Shown here piece by piece: positions 12,382 through 24,082 of a stretch of DNA of 64,000 nt (positions within the stretch are counted from its first letter, which is position 1; every line of letters begins with the position of its first letter). The stretch is from Pristionchus mayeri (Eukaryota > Nematoda > Chromadorea > Rhabditida > Neodiplogasteridae), in NCBI GenBank assembly GCA_036245805.1, contig BTRK01000004.1:37660907-37724906 (forward strand), given 5' to 3'. The notes beneath the pieces are model-generated. The model saw only the letters and a program-made list of their open reading frames with translations, had not been told where the DNA came from and made no database searches. Both the position numbers and the translations under genes were made by a program.

Positions 12382-14066
12382 ATGACATATTCGCGCAAAC
12401 GAAACATCCCGGACCATCGGGATAATCGTTCTTCAAAATCGAAGATCCCTCTCGCCACTCCAGTAGCTCCAGATCTGTCTCCCTTCGAGAAGCTTCCTCG
12501 AGATATCATATTGCAGATCATGAAATATGCCCCCGAAGCAGTCCTCAGCATGAGACGGGTGATTATTTAGGGAATACTAAGAACAAAAACAAAATGATAA
12601 TTGGGGAAATTGCTCACGCATTACTATATCTACGTGATACTAGCTGTAAGATTCGAAATATTAAATATTCGCAGACATCGCGCATTGTCAAATCGTGTGT
12701 GGACGTCAATGCACAGCTGAGAGCGAGGAAAGCAGCAATCACCAGTCTGCAATTCGATTTCCCTTGTCACGTACGCACATTTTCCCTTGTCACGTACGCA
12801 CATGTAATTTTTCTCGTAATATACAGTTCTACTCAGACCAATTAGTGTTGACCGATTAGTAGATTACAAACAAAGTTTAATTATTTAACCTTCACAGGCG
12901 CCGGCAATGTGGGAGGTGCACATGCACATTCGACCGGCAATGGCCACGTGGTACTGCATTGACCTTTGTCTGAAGAATCCCAGCGTGATGTCACGGTTGA
13001 ATCGCAAGCGACATAAAAAGTCCTGGGATGTGGATGGAATTGTGGGTAACTAACATTATGTATTAAGCATGCTATCTCATCATATATGAGAGAGTACCCA
13101 TTCCTAATAACAAAATAATGTGTGTCAACGAAATTTAATTCAACGCAGGTTTGGGTCTACCGCATCGGGCAGGACCTATGCTATGAAAGCATCCTAGAGG
13201 CTATTAGAGATGCAATTGTTCACGAGATTCCATCGGTGTACATTGAAAACAAGCTGAGATATGGAGACAAGACACGAGTTGAGCAAATGAAGAGAATTTG
13301 GGATCTAGTCGGCTATTTTCGAATCGGTCAAATCCACCTTGACGACTCATTCTTATCGATCGAAACTGGGTAATAAATGTTCAATAATAATGATTCTAAC
13401 AGCACCATTTAAAGGTATAATCTGATAAAAATAATCGAGTCGAAGGGTATTGAGAGAGTGAGCCTAGCAGCGGTTCATCCTGAAATCAGATCAGATTGGG
13501 GTAAGGTTTTTTTGATACCTGAAAAAATAGTGTTCCTAGCCGGATTTTTTCTCGAACTTGCACGATTGTGTCGATCTCTTCGAGTGACGCAATATGTCTA
13601 TCCATATATCAAACCTGACACGGAATATTTCTTCGGGAAGCTGATATACGGAGATTGGACCAGAATTCTACCCGATATGTTCGCGCAAAAATTGGACACT
13701 CTCAGAATCGTTAATTATACTCACAAAGAGTTTGCACTGGCGGAAGACCTTGCTCCGGTACGTTCATTTGGTCTTAACCGGGTCGGGGGAAAAGGTGAAT
13801 TGTGACTATTATAGAATTTAATTTCAACTGGCAAGCGGCTGTGGTTCGCTGCTTTATCACTAGAGGAGGACAAAAAAGACTATTCCATCGATGGATACTC
13901 TATCCAAAGTGAGTGGCGCAGTAGCTCGTCGCTCACGAGCGAGTTATAGGAACAGATGTATTTTGCAGCCAATGCTACCGAGGGTGTTATGATCAAAGAC
14001 CCTTACCTGAAAATCATCCATAATTCGAGAGTCAATGAGAAGTTTCCTGTGACTGGAGATTTTTGA
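12382..14066 (+). CDS. F-box domain protein, nematode expanded-family type
   Basis: Seven exons: 12382-12558, 12675-12770, 12898-13041, 13149-13369, 13415-13757, 13815-13908, 13969-14066. Phases close to a 390-aa protein. Residues ~34-60 (SPFEKLPRDIILQIMKYAPE) are the start of an F-box (LP..I...I...AP), continuing after the first intron with SRIVKSCVDVNAQLR. F-box proteins link substrates to Skp1-cullin ubiquitin ligases. The long C-terminal part is of the type found beside the F-box in expanded nematode families, but I cannot name its fold. The start is set at 12382 because a CTTTCAG acceptor ends 8 bases upstream, a probable trans-splice site; an in-frame ATG at 12355 lies before that acceptor. 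A 30-base GT...AG inside exon 5 is too short for an intron and reads through in frame. Confidence 0.8.
12758..12803 (+). repeat. 23-bp tandem duplication that copies the exon 2 splice donor
   Basis: TTTCCCTTGTCACGTACGCA plus three bases is present twice head to tail. Each copy contains the donor CAC|GTACGC. The first donor keeps the downstream frame. The second would add 23 bases and shift it. Confidence 0.8.
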
Positions 14067-15141
14067 GCATCCCATCATTCAAATTCTGTCTTTTCCATTT
14101 GATAAATCGATATAGAACGTGTTGAACTGTGAATAATTACAAAGCTCTGAAACGCTCACAATCTTTCTCGGATTACTCTTGTTCAAGTATAATACAAAAC
14201 ATACTGATCTACGATCATCGAGTAAGTCGATAGTATCTTAGGGGAATAACACCTTTTGACACACCCACCTGCTACTGCCGTGAATGTTGACCAATGTCTC
14301 ACAATTCGATAAGATCTGGTTATCTTTCAAGAGATCAGGGAAAATACAGGAACACCTAACCCTCATTGTTTACAACGCGCCTTGTTTCACGCATTGACGA
14401 AAGGAGAAAAAAATATTCACTCCATTTTCTCATTCGTGTTCTCATGCTTGACTTGTTGTAAGCCCAATTGGAAAATTATTTGCGAAATTCCTCTTTTTCT
14501 TTATAGTCAAAGAAATAATATTCATTACTTGAGATGTGTCTGCTTGTTTTCGCTCTTTTTCCTTGATACTTTTCAGAAATCTGGTTATCTCGTCAATGAT
14601 CAGGAACATACACTGATCCATCACATCATCTTACGTTTATACCGCGCCTCAGTAAACGCGTTATCGAGATGGAAAATGTTATTTTCGTGAAATTCCGATG
14701 GCGAAACGCCATTTTGCACTGTCGTTGCAAGTATGCCCTTGCCATTCCTCCTGCAGGTAGATGAAACTAGACTACGCGATGTTTACGATTCTCTGGTGTG
14801 TGCCTGATGAGAAAATTCGTCCATATATTTTCTAATTCGTGCATCGCCATTTGTAATCACTCCATATGCTGGTATATCTTATCGTTTTCGCTGAATCATA
14901 ACTTGTATGCAGTCGTGAATGCAGACCGATGTGCAAACTTTTAGGCGAATCTGATTATAACGCTACTCTAATTTTTGTACCCTAATGTCCACATGATCTA
15001 TTACTGTTCTTCCTCAGTATGAGTAGAACCGATATCATTGCATCATAACACAATATTGAATATTCGTTTCTCGTCTCGCGTTATAGCGCAGATAAAATAC
15101 ATAGATAAACATGTAAAGTACTGCGAGAATAGAAAGATAAT
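14067..15141. other. Intergenic
   Basis: The 3' flank of the F-box gene, then AT-rich sequence. The frames near 14.4-14.7 kb overlap on both strands and show no recognised protein. No RNA gene seen. Confidence 0.4.
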
Positions 15142-15442
15142 AAGTTGTGTGCCCCGGTGCACACAAGAATCAGAACGGAAGGTTAAATGTACGGTAGCTG
15201 CCTGTCATGCTGTGCCTTCAAGCACGACACAAGGTACATCACAACAGGCAGCTACCGTACATTTGACGTTCCGATCATAGTTGCCCAACACTGGCGGCAT
15301 TCATGGTTGCGCACTGCTCCCCTCAAATAGAGGGTAGCAATGCGCAACCATGAATAGGATGTCGTGGGGGTCGCCGCCGGCATGGGCAACTATGGTTCCG
15401 ATACGTTCTGCTAATTCCTTTGTGCACCGAGGCACACCAACT
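15142..15442. repeat. Nested foldback just upstream of a signal-peptide gene
   Basis: AAGTTGTGTGCCCCGGTGCA at the left pairs with TGTGCACCGAGGCACACCAA at the right. A second pair, TACGGTAGCTGCCTGT with its complement, lies at about 15191-15255. The right edge is only about 37 bases from the ATG at 15479, so it may influence the promoter or the spliced-leader acceptor (inference). Confidence 0.7.
15291..15378. repeat. Short foldback with GGCGGCGACCCC-type ends, inside the larger one
   Basis: GGCGGCATTCATGGTTGCGC ... GCGCAACCATGAATAGG ... GGGGGTCGCCGCC. The same ends and the same GCGCAACCATGAATAGG core are found in the 31216-32280 insertion, so this is a shortened relative. Confidence 0.65.
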
Positions 15443-15478
15443 TGCTCCGCGTTCTATTTTCACATTAGCATAGTTTAG

Positions 15479-18400
15479 ATGCTTCTTCTGCTCTGCTTCG
15501 GTCTCCTCTTCGTCGGCGTCAACGCGGAAGCGAAGGAGCCGATGGAGCGACAGTGCTTGTGCAAGACGGAGTTTCAACCGTGCCTCGTTGGTTGGGAGCC
15601 ACTGGCCGAGGACTGTGGGAAGAAGTGAGTACGAGGCGTCATGCCGCCTTTCAAAGATCAAAGGCGGTACGACGCCGTAGTTCTCATCCGACCTAGTGCC
15701 GAGTATGAAATTGCATCATTGTAAGTAACGTTAAATCAATTTGTTTATCCATTATATGGATGCAATCGTAAGTTGATGGCACATTTCCGACGTCTTGGCG
15801 CATCACTCCCAGATCAATGCTTACTTCAGATGCTCACAACACGTGACCAAGATGGGAGGCTCGTTCGAAAAAGTCAGGTAGATTGCATTGTAAATCTCTC
15901 TTCTCAACCATTGAAACCATTATTTATTGAAGGAACACATGAATTACACAATTGTGCATCTAGACCATAATTATATGAGAGACTATCTGGTAGGATTCGC
16001 CATAGGCCGTACAACGAAAAATAAAGTGTTGATTTTAAGATGTCGCTAGGGGTAACTTTTCACGTAGAGTTCGAAAATCGACCTTAGCAAGCCGTATCTC
16101 AAACTCCTCATTTCGCATTTTTCGCTGAAGTTGGGCGGTCGGTTTTTGTATATTTTGAACGACTCGTCCGAACCCCTAACATGTATAGTAATTCTGAAAG
16201 ATCTCGACGAGATAAGCATTTTTACTGTTGGAAGTAAAATGGTAGCTCATCTGTGAAAAAAGTTATGATCCTTTGAAATATTAAAATTCCCGCCCTGAAA
16301 AATTTTCCGGGGGAGGGAGTTTTTTAATTGTGCGCATTCGATTCAGCATGTTAAAGTACCCATAGGTTCATATTTTCAGTTCCAAAAGCGTGAACCAATT
16401 AGGTCATTGGGGTCGCCAAAGTGGGCCGGAATGTATACCCGATTTTTTGACATTTTCGAATGTATTACCCGATTTTTTTGACATTTTCGGAGGTTGCAAA
16501 TTTTACGGCGGTTTCCGTTCTCAGATCGGTTTCCCTTTCTTGGGAACTTGAGCAAACCTATCCATTAAGTGGTACCAGGACTAAGTGGTGCCAGGTGAGC
16601 ACCCACTGGTACCACGTGGTATGAGAAATGCACAAAGAGATGTACCAAGTCAGTACGAAGAAGCATCAGGTCAGTTCTAAGTTGTCCCATGCCAGTTCCA
16701 AGTGGTTCCAGGTAGGCACCAAGTGGTACCAGGCTAGCACCAAGTGGTATCAGGTCAGTACCATGTAGTCACAGGTAAGTAACAAAATGTACCCGGTCTG
16801 TGTCATGTGGTACCACTCCGTAGCATGTGTAGCCAGGTCCATACCAACAGTTGCCGAGCATAAAGAACTGATCCAGTGACTCCTGGCACGTACCAAACGG
16901 CACAAGATCCGTACCATACGAGGCAAGACGGAGACATGCCGGAACCAGGCAAAACCAAGTCCTTCCAAAGTGGTACCAACCGATACTGAATGTGCACTAA
17001 TGGTGGTTCCAGATGATACGGGCTTCGTTACGTTTGGACCTGGTCCCATGACAAGGAATTGGTACCATTTGGTGCTAACCTGGTGCTACTGCTACCACTT
17101 GGGACGATGAGGCGGGGGGGGGGGGGGTTAAAACCTGTGCAGGTTAAATCTCATCCGATGCATTGATCTTTTGACGTTTGATTTTGTTTAAAAAAATTAT
17201 CTTCAACCAAATTATGTGTTTGAAATCAAAAATTGTTCGTGCTCGACTATGGCAAAACAGCGTTTAAGTCGGATTATACCCTGCATTTTCAACTCTGATG
17301 ACGGATTTCATGCTGTTTGGGACCTGTTGGTATCCTGGTTATGCTTCGGAGCGGTACCACGTGGTACTGACCTGGTACCACTTGATGCTAGCCTGGTACC
17401 ACTTGGTGCTAACCTGTTACCACTTGGTGCCTACCTGGAACCACTTGGAACTGACATGGGACCACTTAGAACTGATCTGATGCTTCTTGGTACTGGCATG
17501 GTACATCTCGGTGCCTTTCTCATACCACGTGGTACTTACCTGGTACCAGCAGGTGCTCACCTGGTATCGCTTAGCCCTGGTACCACTTGTTATAGAGGTT
17601 TGCTCAAGTTCCCAAGACAGGGAAGCCGATCTGAGAACGGAAACCACCGTAAAATTTGCAACCTCCGAAAATGTAAAAAAAAACGGGTAACCAGTGCTTA
17701 AAAGTACTCGAAACGAATTATTATTTTCATTTCAGAGCTTATTTAAGTTTTGTGAATAATAATTATGAGATCAGTCGTCGACATTTCAAAAAAATTGGGA
17801 CTTCTCTAATTGCGAAAATATACATTCCGGCCCACTTTGGCGACCCCAATGACTTAATTGGTTCGCGCTTTTGGAACTGAAAATTTGACTCTAGGGGTAC
17901 TTTAACATGCTGAATCGAATGCGTACAATTACAAAACTCCCTCCCCCGGAAAATTTTTCAGGGCGGGAATTTTAATATTTCAAAGGCTCATAACTTTTTT
18001 CACAGATGAGCTACCATTTCACTTCCAACAGTAAAAATGCTTATCTCGTCGAGATCTTTCAGAATTACTATACATGTTAGGGGTTCGGACGAGTCGTTCA
18101 AAATATACAAAAACCGACCGCCCAACTTCAGCGAAAAATGCGAAATGAGGAGTTTGACATACGGCTTGCTAAGGTCGATTTTCGAACTCTACGTGAAAAG
18201 TTACCCCTAGCGACATCTTAAAATCAACACTTTATTTTTCGTTGTACGGCCTATAAGTAGTATTGCTTAGTTTTCTCAGAAAGTCTCTCATATTCAATAT
18301 TCACTATGGTTTCCCTTATTGGGTAATTTTTTTTACTCGGCACGCTAAACAACTGATGAAAAGATGAGTGATAGATAGATAGACCTGAAAGCTGAAAATA

Positions 18401-21400
18401 ACTGTATGTTCGTAATAATATAAACACAATTTTGACATTGTCAGAGCGTGTGTGATGGCTGAAAAGGCGCGATTCTACAAGGGAGTCGCCTGCGTGCACA
18501 GAGAATTCGGAAAAGTGTAAGTGCGATACACAAATACCGAGTTATGGACACGGAAAATTGTTTATCAATTCATTTTTGAAATTTTGTGAAAGTTCGGATA
18601 GAAAAGCGATAACCAGAGCAAGAAAAACGCATGGAAATCACTTCAAGTTGTGAAAAATAAGATTTTCCTCAGAAATCTAACTATTTTCTGTTAAGACAAC
18701 CGGTATAGAGAATTGTACTATGAAATACGTTTACCCGATTTTCGAAATCGACTTCTTCAGTTGTGCCGATGAACCCGGGGCCGAGGTACCTCGTCGGTTC
18801 CCCGAGACACTCGAGTTGGCCGCCGTTCGAGAGGTTATTCGTTCATACATTTACAAATTCTCATTCATTCGTTTGTTCATTCAGGTCACCCGTCAGCTCA
18901 CGAATGCTGGATTGCTCTCCGAGGCTACCAAAATGTTCTCGGTATACATTATTTTAAATTTGTTCTTTAGTTTGTTTTTTGTTTTAACTCTAAACTCGGG
19001 TTGCTAAAGTTCACACAGTCTCTCGCCAATATCACGCCTCTTACGAGAGAATCGAGCTGAGACAGGGAATAGAGAGGAAATCGTGAAATGAGTTCTAACC
19101 GGTTTTGGCCATCCTGGGGCATGCCTGAGTGACCTCCGAAGTCTTGTTGTGCAGATTTCATTTTGGTCCTTACTGCACCGGGCCGCATTTCGGCATCACT
19201 CACTTTAAAGGAGGAGTAAAGGCAAAATTCAATTTTTGAAGCTTTCACATGCACGGCATAGATCTCCCCAACGACAAGAAGCTCCAAAATGTTCACATTG
19301 ATAGCTCCATTCCGAACAGAGATATCGGTAGTTGGCTGAGAGCCAAATCAGGGAAAGCTCAGGCAACGAGCGAGAGAGCACGCGCCTTGAAGAGAGTTCC
19401 GTCGCTAATTGAAACATATTTCAACCGGGCGCGCGTTTACCTTTTCTCCTCCTTTAAGAGCCGATTTCTAGAAAACAGTGCCAGATAGAGCAAAATTTAC
19501 CTCTGACAAGGAATGGCCGCGAGGGTAGGTTGGAGTTTTAGAACGAGACCTAGCGGGATCGAAAGAGGATCAAATTCTAAGAACTTCTATGTGTTTCATA
19601 TCTGCTGAGGTCATCTGTGAATGTCTGCGCTCATAGTGGGGAGACGTGCAAAACAGTCAATTTATCAGGCTTCTGAAATCCCACTACAGCCCAGCCGTCC
19701 AGAGAGGACCTCAGCAGATATGAAAAACGTAGAAGTTCTTAGAATTTTACCCTCTTTCGATCCCGCTACGTCTTGTTCTAAAACTCCAACCTACCCTCGC
19801 GGCCATTCCTTGTGAGTGACCCCGGCTCATTTTTCGAGCTCTATCGATCTATGTTGTTCAAATCCTCAGAATGTTCATTTTAAGGTAAATTTTATCGAAA
19901 ACGACTGGAAAGGTGCAGCTAAAATTTTAAGAGATCATGCATCTGAATGAGAGCTGTCGAATGAGGTGCTTGCACCGAAAATAGGGACATATGGGTGAGA
20001 GTGTCGCCTTTTAAACTTTCCACGATCCTTTGATCTTTCTTTTCAACAGAAAACTCGAAGGAAAATCGATCATTCTTGGCTGCGCGGTCAGAAGAGAGTG
20101 GTGATATTGGCATTTGTCTGTTGAAAAGAAAGTTCAAACGATCCGGGAAAGTTTAAAAGGCGAAACTCTCACCCAGGTGCCCCTATTTTCGGCGCAAGCA
20201 CCTCATTCGACAGCTCTTATTCAGATGCATGCACTCGTAAAATTGTAGCTGCACCTTTCCATTCCTTTCCAATCGATATTGAATGTAGCATCCTTAAAAT
20301 GAACATTCTGAGGATTTGAACTATATAGATCGATAGAGCTCGAAAAATGAGCCGGGGTCACTCAGAGATCAATATTGCTCTATCTGACACAGTTTTCTAG
20401 AAATCGGATCTTAAAGTGAGTGATGCCGAAATTCGACCCGGTGCAGGAAGGTCCAAAATGAAGTCTGCACAACAAGACTTCGGAGGTCACTCAGGCATGC
20501 CCCAGGATGGCCAAAACTGGTTAGAACTCATTTCACGATGTCCTCTCCATTCCCAAGAACAGCGATTTTAACTCGATTCTTTCGTGAGAGATATAATGGC
20601 CGAGACACTTCGATACAGATTTTGAAATAATAATAATAGCTCGCAAGATTTCTAATCGCACTCACTGTGATCATGTCGAAAATGGGTTGTGCAAAACCAG
20701 CATCGACCTTTCGTTTCACAGTGCTCATCCTGTCTATAATTTGAAGGCAGAGTGAAGTACCTACTGTCATTACTAAAAAAATAATTAAATATTCATCAAA
20801 TTAATGTGAATTGTAACCAATTGGATGTGCCTGGTCGGAAGGCGATTTCGCGTTAAAAGTCTAAAAATATACTAATAAATACTAATTAAGAAATAATTAA
20901 CAGGCCCCTGCCCGCAAGGCAATTGCTTGTGGCAAGGACTGCGCCAAGCAGACTAAGTGCTACAAGATCAAGTGCAGTCTGAAGCTGCCATCGGACAACG
21001 ACATCATCAAAACTGTGATCAAATGCGGGCAGGAGGTAAGAAAACATTCCAATTTTGCTATATTTTATCCTGCCAATGAGCGCAGGTTTGATTGCTCTCC
21101 CCAAAGTATCTCTGAAGAGGACAACATAGTTAGAGGTGAAAGAGTAATACTAGGTAAAGAATGATGTTTGCGTAGCGTCAGAGAAAAGTGGTTAAGACGG
21201 GATGGGCCACTGCATTTTTCATTGCTTATTAAAATGGGACAAGCAATAGCGAGTATTAAAGAATCGGCACTTTCTTGCGGGCTGAGGCTCAATGATAAAC
21301 TCTGCCTAAAATTTAAAAAAGGGGCCTAGAACTGATTAGGGGGAAAGTCCCGGTGTCTCATCACCCGAGCCATTGGCAATCATTGGCGGAGTGAAACCTA

Positions 21401-21604
21401 TGAAGAGTACCGACCTATCATCTTCTGACCGTTTCCGCCTGATAAGATAAATGTATTTATTGATTGATTCGAAGTGTCAATCAATATTTGTAGGTCGGCG
21501 TCGACGAACCTGTCGCCAAGAAGTTCTGTGGCTGTCTGGTGGATGCGGGAATCGAGCAGCTAAAGCCATTCTGCCCCAAAATCGTATTTACCCCAGAACC
21601 TTGA
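15479..21604 (+). CDS. Secreted cysteine-rich protein, paralog 1
   Basis: Seven exons: 15479-15624, 15830-15877, 18445-18516, 18761-18833, 18885-18941, 20904-21035, 21494-21604. Phases close to 212 aa. A signal peptide (MLLLLCFGLLFVGVNAEA) is followed by ERQCLCKTEFQPC, FYKGVACVHREFGK, VPRRFPETLELA, CGKDCAKQTKCYKIKCSLKLP and KKFCGCLVDAGIEQLKPFC. Cysteine positions and exon phases match paralogs 2 and 3, so the family is secure although I do not recognise a named domain. The protein is probably secreted and disulphide-bonded. TTTAG precedes the ATG directly, consistent with trans-splicing. Introns 2 and 5 are swollen by foldback elements (15973-18293 and about 19005-20605). Confidence 0.82.
15632..15700. 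repeat. Half of a small MITE just after the exon 1 donor
   Basis: GGCGGTACGACGCCGTAGTT and TCTCATCCGACCTAGTGCC match the right half of the complete element at 43915-44004. The left half is cut short close to the splice donor. Confidence 0.6.
15973..18293. repeat. Foldback element, about 2.3 kb, with a nested minisatellite core
   Basis: Outer ends ATATGAGAGACT(A/T)TCTG occur on both sides in opposite orientation, then arms of about 320 bases (GGCCGTACAACGAAAAATAA near 16006, complement near 18253) related to the 4863-6189 element. Further pairs lie at about 16420-16560 and 17600-17690. The centre holds the 21-bp repeats and a run of 15 or more G at about 17116. Confidence 0.85.
16560..17600. 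repeat. 21-bp minisatellite arranged as an inverted pair
   Basis: The unit is roughly CTGGTACCACTTGGTGCTAAC. At least ten diverged units lie at 17335-17590, and units in the opposite orientation at about 16565-16770. Because 21 is a multiple of three and the unit has no stop, several frames on both strands stay open, giving heptapeptide-repeat frames such as VPLGANL that should not be taken as genes without expression data. Confidence 0.8.
19005..20605. repeat. Foldback element with nested palindromes in intron 5
   Basis: The block at 19060-19230 (GAGTTCTAACC...GGCATGCCTGAGTGACC) pairs with 20340-20540. Two further inverted pairs are nested: about 19510-19615 with 19705-19815, and about 19830-20080 with 20085-20370. 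No coding sequence recognised. Confidence 0.8.
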
Positions 21605-21772
21605 GCAGACTATTGATCCCATTCCTCTATTTCCGAGTAAAATTGTAAATTTCTGACTATTATTTCACTGTAATAGCGGCTATTTGCGTGCTCGTATAAA
21701 ATGTATAATATTTGCACGAAATAAGTCAGATGCATGCAGTAAAAATTTTTAAAAAATGCAAAAAAACATTTC

Positions 21773-21844
21773 TGCGTTCGGGGGGAATCGAACCCCCGTC
21801 GAATGCTTGGAAGGCATCCATGCTGACCATTACACCACGAACGC
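21773..21844 (-). tRNA. tRNA-Gly (anticodon UCC)
   Basis: The cloverleaf folds from the minus strand: acceptor GCGTTCG/CGAACGC, anticodon stem GATGC/GCATT with loop CTTCCAA (anticodon TCC), T-arm GGGGG TTCGATT CCCCC. No intron. It lies head to head with the plus-strand copy at 22039. Confidence 0.95.
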
Positions 21845-22038
21845 GGTTGGAGGGGAAAGCTGAGGGCTTAAAGATATCCCACGCCATGACAAGCGACCGG
21901 TTCTGTTCACATGCCAATTTGCTAATTGCGCCCTCTCCTTTTCGCTCGCATGTTATCCCACGCGAGCTCCTTGCGATAGGAACCGGTCGTGGATTATTTC
22001 GCGGGGGAAAATAGCGACCTAATCTGCTTCCCCCAACC

Positions 22039-22110
22039 GCGTTCGTGGTGTAATGGTCAGCATGGATGCCTTCCAAGCATTCGACGGGGGTTCGATTCCC
22101 CCCGAACGCA
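22039..22110 (+). tRNA. tRNA-Gly (anticodon UCC)
   Basis: Same sequence as the minus-strand gene at 21773-21844. All stems pair. The two form an inverted pair about 195 bases apart. Confidence 0.95.
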
Positions 22111-22164
22111 GAATCATTTTGTAATTTTTTTTGGATAATTCGCACAAATAAGGTGCAAAATATT

Positions 22165-22236
22165 CTCTCTGGCCGGGAATTGAACCCGGGTCTCGCACGT
22201 GACAGGCGCGGATACTAACCACTATACTACCAGAGA
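22165..22236 (-). tRNA. tRNA-Asp (anticodon GUC)
   Basis: Minus strand: acceptor TCTCTGG/CCAGAGA, D-arm GTATAGTGGTTAGTATC, anticodon loop CTGTCAC (GTC), T-arm CCGGG TTCAATT CCCGG, discriminator G. Intact. Confidence 0.95.
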
Positions 22237-23363
22237 TGTAAACACACATCAGCGAAATCGCTCTCATTTTTACGTTTTATTGTGAAAGGTGAGATGGGAT
22301 ATCGCCAAAAATATATTCTATTCTACCACGTCTGCATGGTTGCTGCTCTGTCTGTTTTCTCTGATTGAGTATCTGAGGGATGCGATTGAATGTACGTATC
22401 TTCCGCCAGATTTGTTGAAGAGAAAGGGTTGTTGAACTGTTATGCTTCACTAGTTTCGTAAATGGAATCTATTAAACGAAGATTCAATCTGTCCCATTGC
22501 CCCTTTCTTATAAACACAATCAAAAAAATATTTGACTATTGATTATGTCGATGCTACGGACTAGAACCGTTGCGCGGATGAGAAACCTCGTGCATTTCGA
22601 AAACTAAAGAAAAACAATGAAATATTCTCATGTTGTTCATCCGCTGTTACGAGCCAATATGCAATTAACAGTCCAACAGTAGTGAATACGATATCCTAGT
22701 GTATTAACAAATAGAGTGATCGTCATTGTGCTCTTGAAGAAAACGATAGTGAGAGAGGATAAAATAAATGGATAAGTTTCATGAGATTGATATTTTCAAA
22801 GCCTAAAAAGAAAAAAAATGATTCCGAAGACGATGTTTCACCATGGAAACGAAATTAACAGAAACAACCGAAAAAAATATCAATACATTTCATTTCTTGA
22901 TCGTTGTTTCTTCTAAGAGAATAACTGACAGTCTCCCCACCTCGATTGACTACCAGAAAGACGTTTCACAAGATTCATAAATTCAAAACACTCATCTTTA
23001 GATCGATCTATAACATGGCCCCTTTCCTAGCACCAACAATGAACATTTCTGTGACTACGGTTTTGTTTTTTTTTTACGGTCAGCATGACTGGGTGAAGAA
23101 GATTAGATCGTGTTCTTATCCCGCTAAATTAAAGACGATCGGTTTCTTGAATGCTGGGCGGCAGTTACATAGGATTTGGGAGTATATTAGCATCGAATTT
23201 AATATATTCTTCCAAATTTCCGTTAATTTTAACTCAGCATTGACTGATGCTTGACTCCATAGTCACTGTAGTGGCCAGATAATATTTAGTAATTGTTTAA
23301 GCTATGCAAATAAAGCATGTGGAATTTCATAAAGTACCGATAAATGCATCATTGCATCGTAAT

Positions 23364-23468
23364 TTAAAGATGAACAACAATCTTGGAGCATAACGGCTTC
23401 AGATCGGGAACTCCCGCGTTGACCAGACAGTTGCAGACCTCCCTGGCTAGAGCTGTGTTGACACCAAT
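23364..23468 (-). pseudogene. Orphan last exon of cysteine-rich paralog 2 (copy A)
   Basis: Encodes IGVNTALAREVCNCLVNAGV and so on, ending in a stop, as in 25223-25327 of copy B. The duplication ends just beyond the acceptor, so the nearest upstream exons on this strand lie past copy B. It could act as an alternative 3' exon but is more likely a by-product. Confidence 0.75.
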
Positions 23469-23618
23469 CTGAATATTACCGTTTTCTTCCAAAAATTTCT
23501 GACTATTATTTCACTGTAATAGCGGCTATTTGCGTGCTCGTATAAAATGTATAATATTTGCACGAAATAAGTCAGATGCATGCAGTAAAAATTTTTAAAA
23601 AATGCAAAAAAACATTTC

Positions 23619-23690
23619 TGCGTTCGAGGGGAATCGAACCCCCGTCGAATGCTTGGAAGGCATCCATGCTGACCATTACACCACGAACGC
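23619..23690 (-). tRNA. tRNA-Gly (anticodon UCC)
   Basis: Copy B of 21773-21844. One G-to-A change on the plus strand turns the last T-stem pair into a G-U wobble, so the fold survives. Confidence 0.9.
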
Positions 23691-23884
23691 GGTTGGAGGG
23701 GAAAGCTGAGGGCTTAAAGATATCCCACGCCATGACAAGCGACCGGTTCTGTTCACATGCCAATTTGCTAATTGCGCCCTCTCCTTTTCGCTCGCATGTT
23801 ATCCCACGCGAGCTCCTTGCGATAGGAACCGGTCGTGGATTATTTCGCGGGAGAAAATAGCGACCTAATCTGCTTCCCCCAACC

Positions 23885-23956
23885 GCGTTCGTGGTGTAAT
23901 GGTCAGCATGGATGCCTTCCAAGCATTCGACGGGGGTTCGATTCCCCCCGAACGCA
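23885..23956 (+). tRNA. tRNA-Gly (anticodon UCC)
   Basis: Copy B of 22039-22110, identical and intact. Confidence 0.95.
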
Positions 23957-24010
23957 GAATCATTTTGTAATTTTTTTTGGATAATTCGCACAAATAAGGT
24001 GCAAAATATT

Positions 24011-24082
24011 CTCTCTGGCCGGGAATTGAACCCGGGTCTCGCACGTGACAGGCGCGGATACTAACCACTATACTACCAGAGA
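24011..24082 (-). tRNA. tRNA-Asp (anticodon GUC)
   Basis: Copy B of 22165-22236, identical and intact. Confidence 0.95.

Larger units (their letters stand above)
21651..23490. repeat. Tandem duplication, copy A
   Basis: Starts TTCTGACTATTATTTCACTG and ends GAATATTACCGTTTTCTTCC. Copy B begins at 23497. It carries three tRNA genes and an orphan last exon of the cysteine-rich family. Differences from copy B are a few substitutions, homopolymer changes and a 13-base indel near 25002. Confidence 0.95.

Noticed and set aside
13501..13530. 30-base intron in F-box exon 5
   Set aside because: Too short for splicing, and the continuous frame gives the right phase at the next donor.
17216..17701. 161-aa plus-strand frame as a repeat protein gene
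   Set aside because: Lies wholly in a minisatellite inside a transposon, other frames are open too, and there is no signal of selection or splicing context.
21305..21440. Possible LINE 3' end in the cysteine-rich intron
   Set aside because: Only a vague resemblance; no reverse-transcriptase text or target duplication found.
21726..22267. 139-aa and 82-aa frames across the tRNA cluster
   Set aside because: Translations of tRNA genes and their complements; the tRNA folds explain the sequence.
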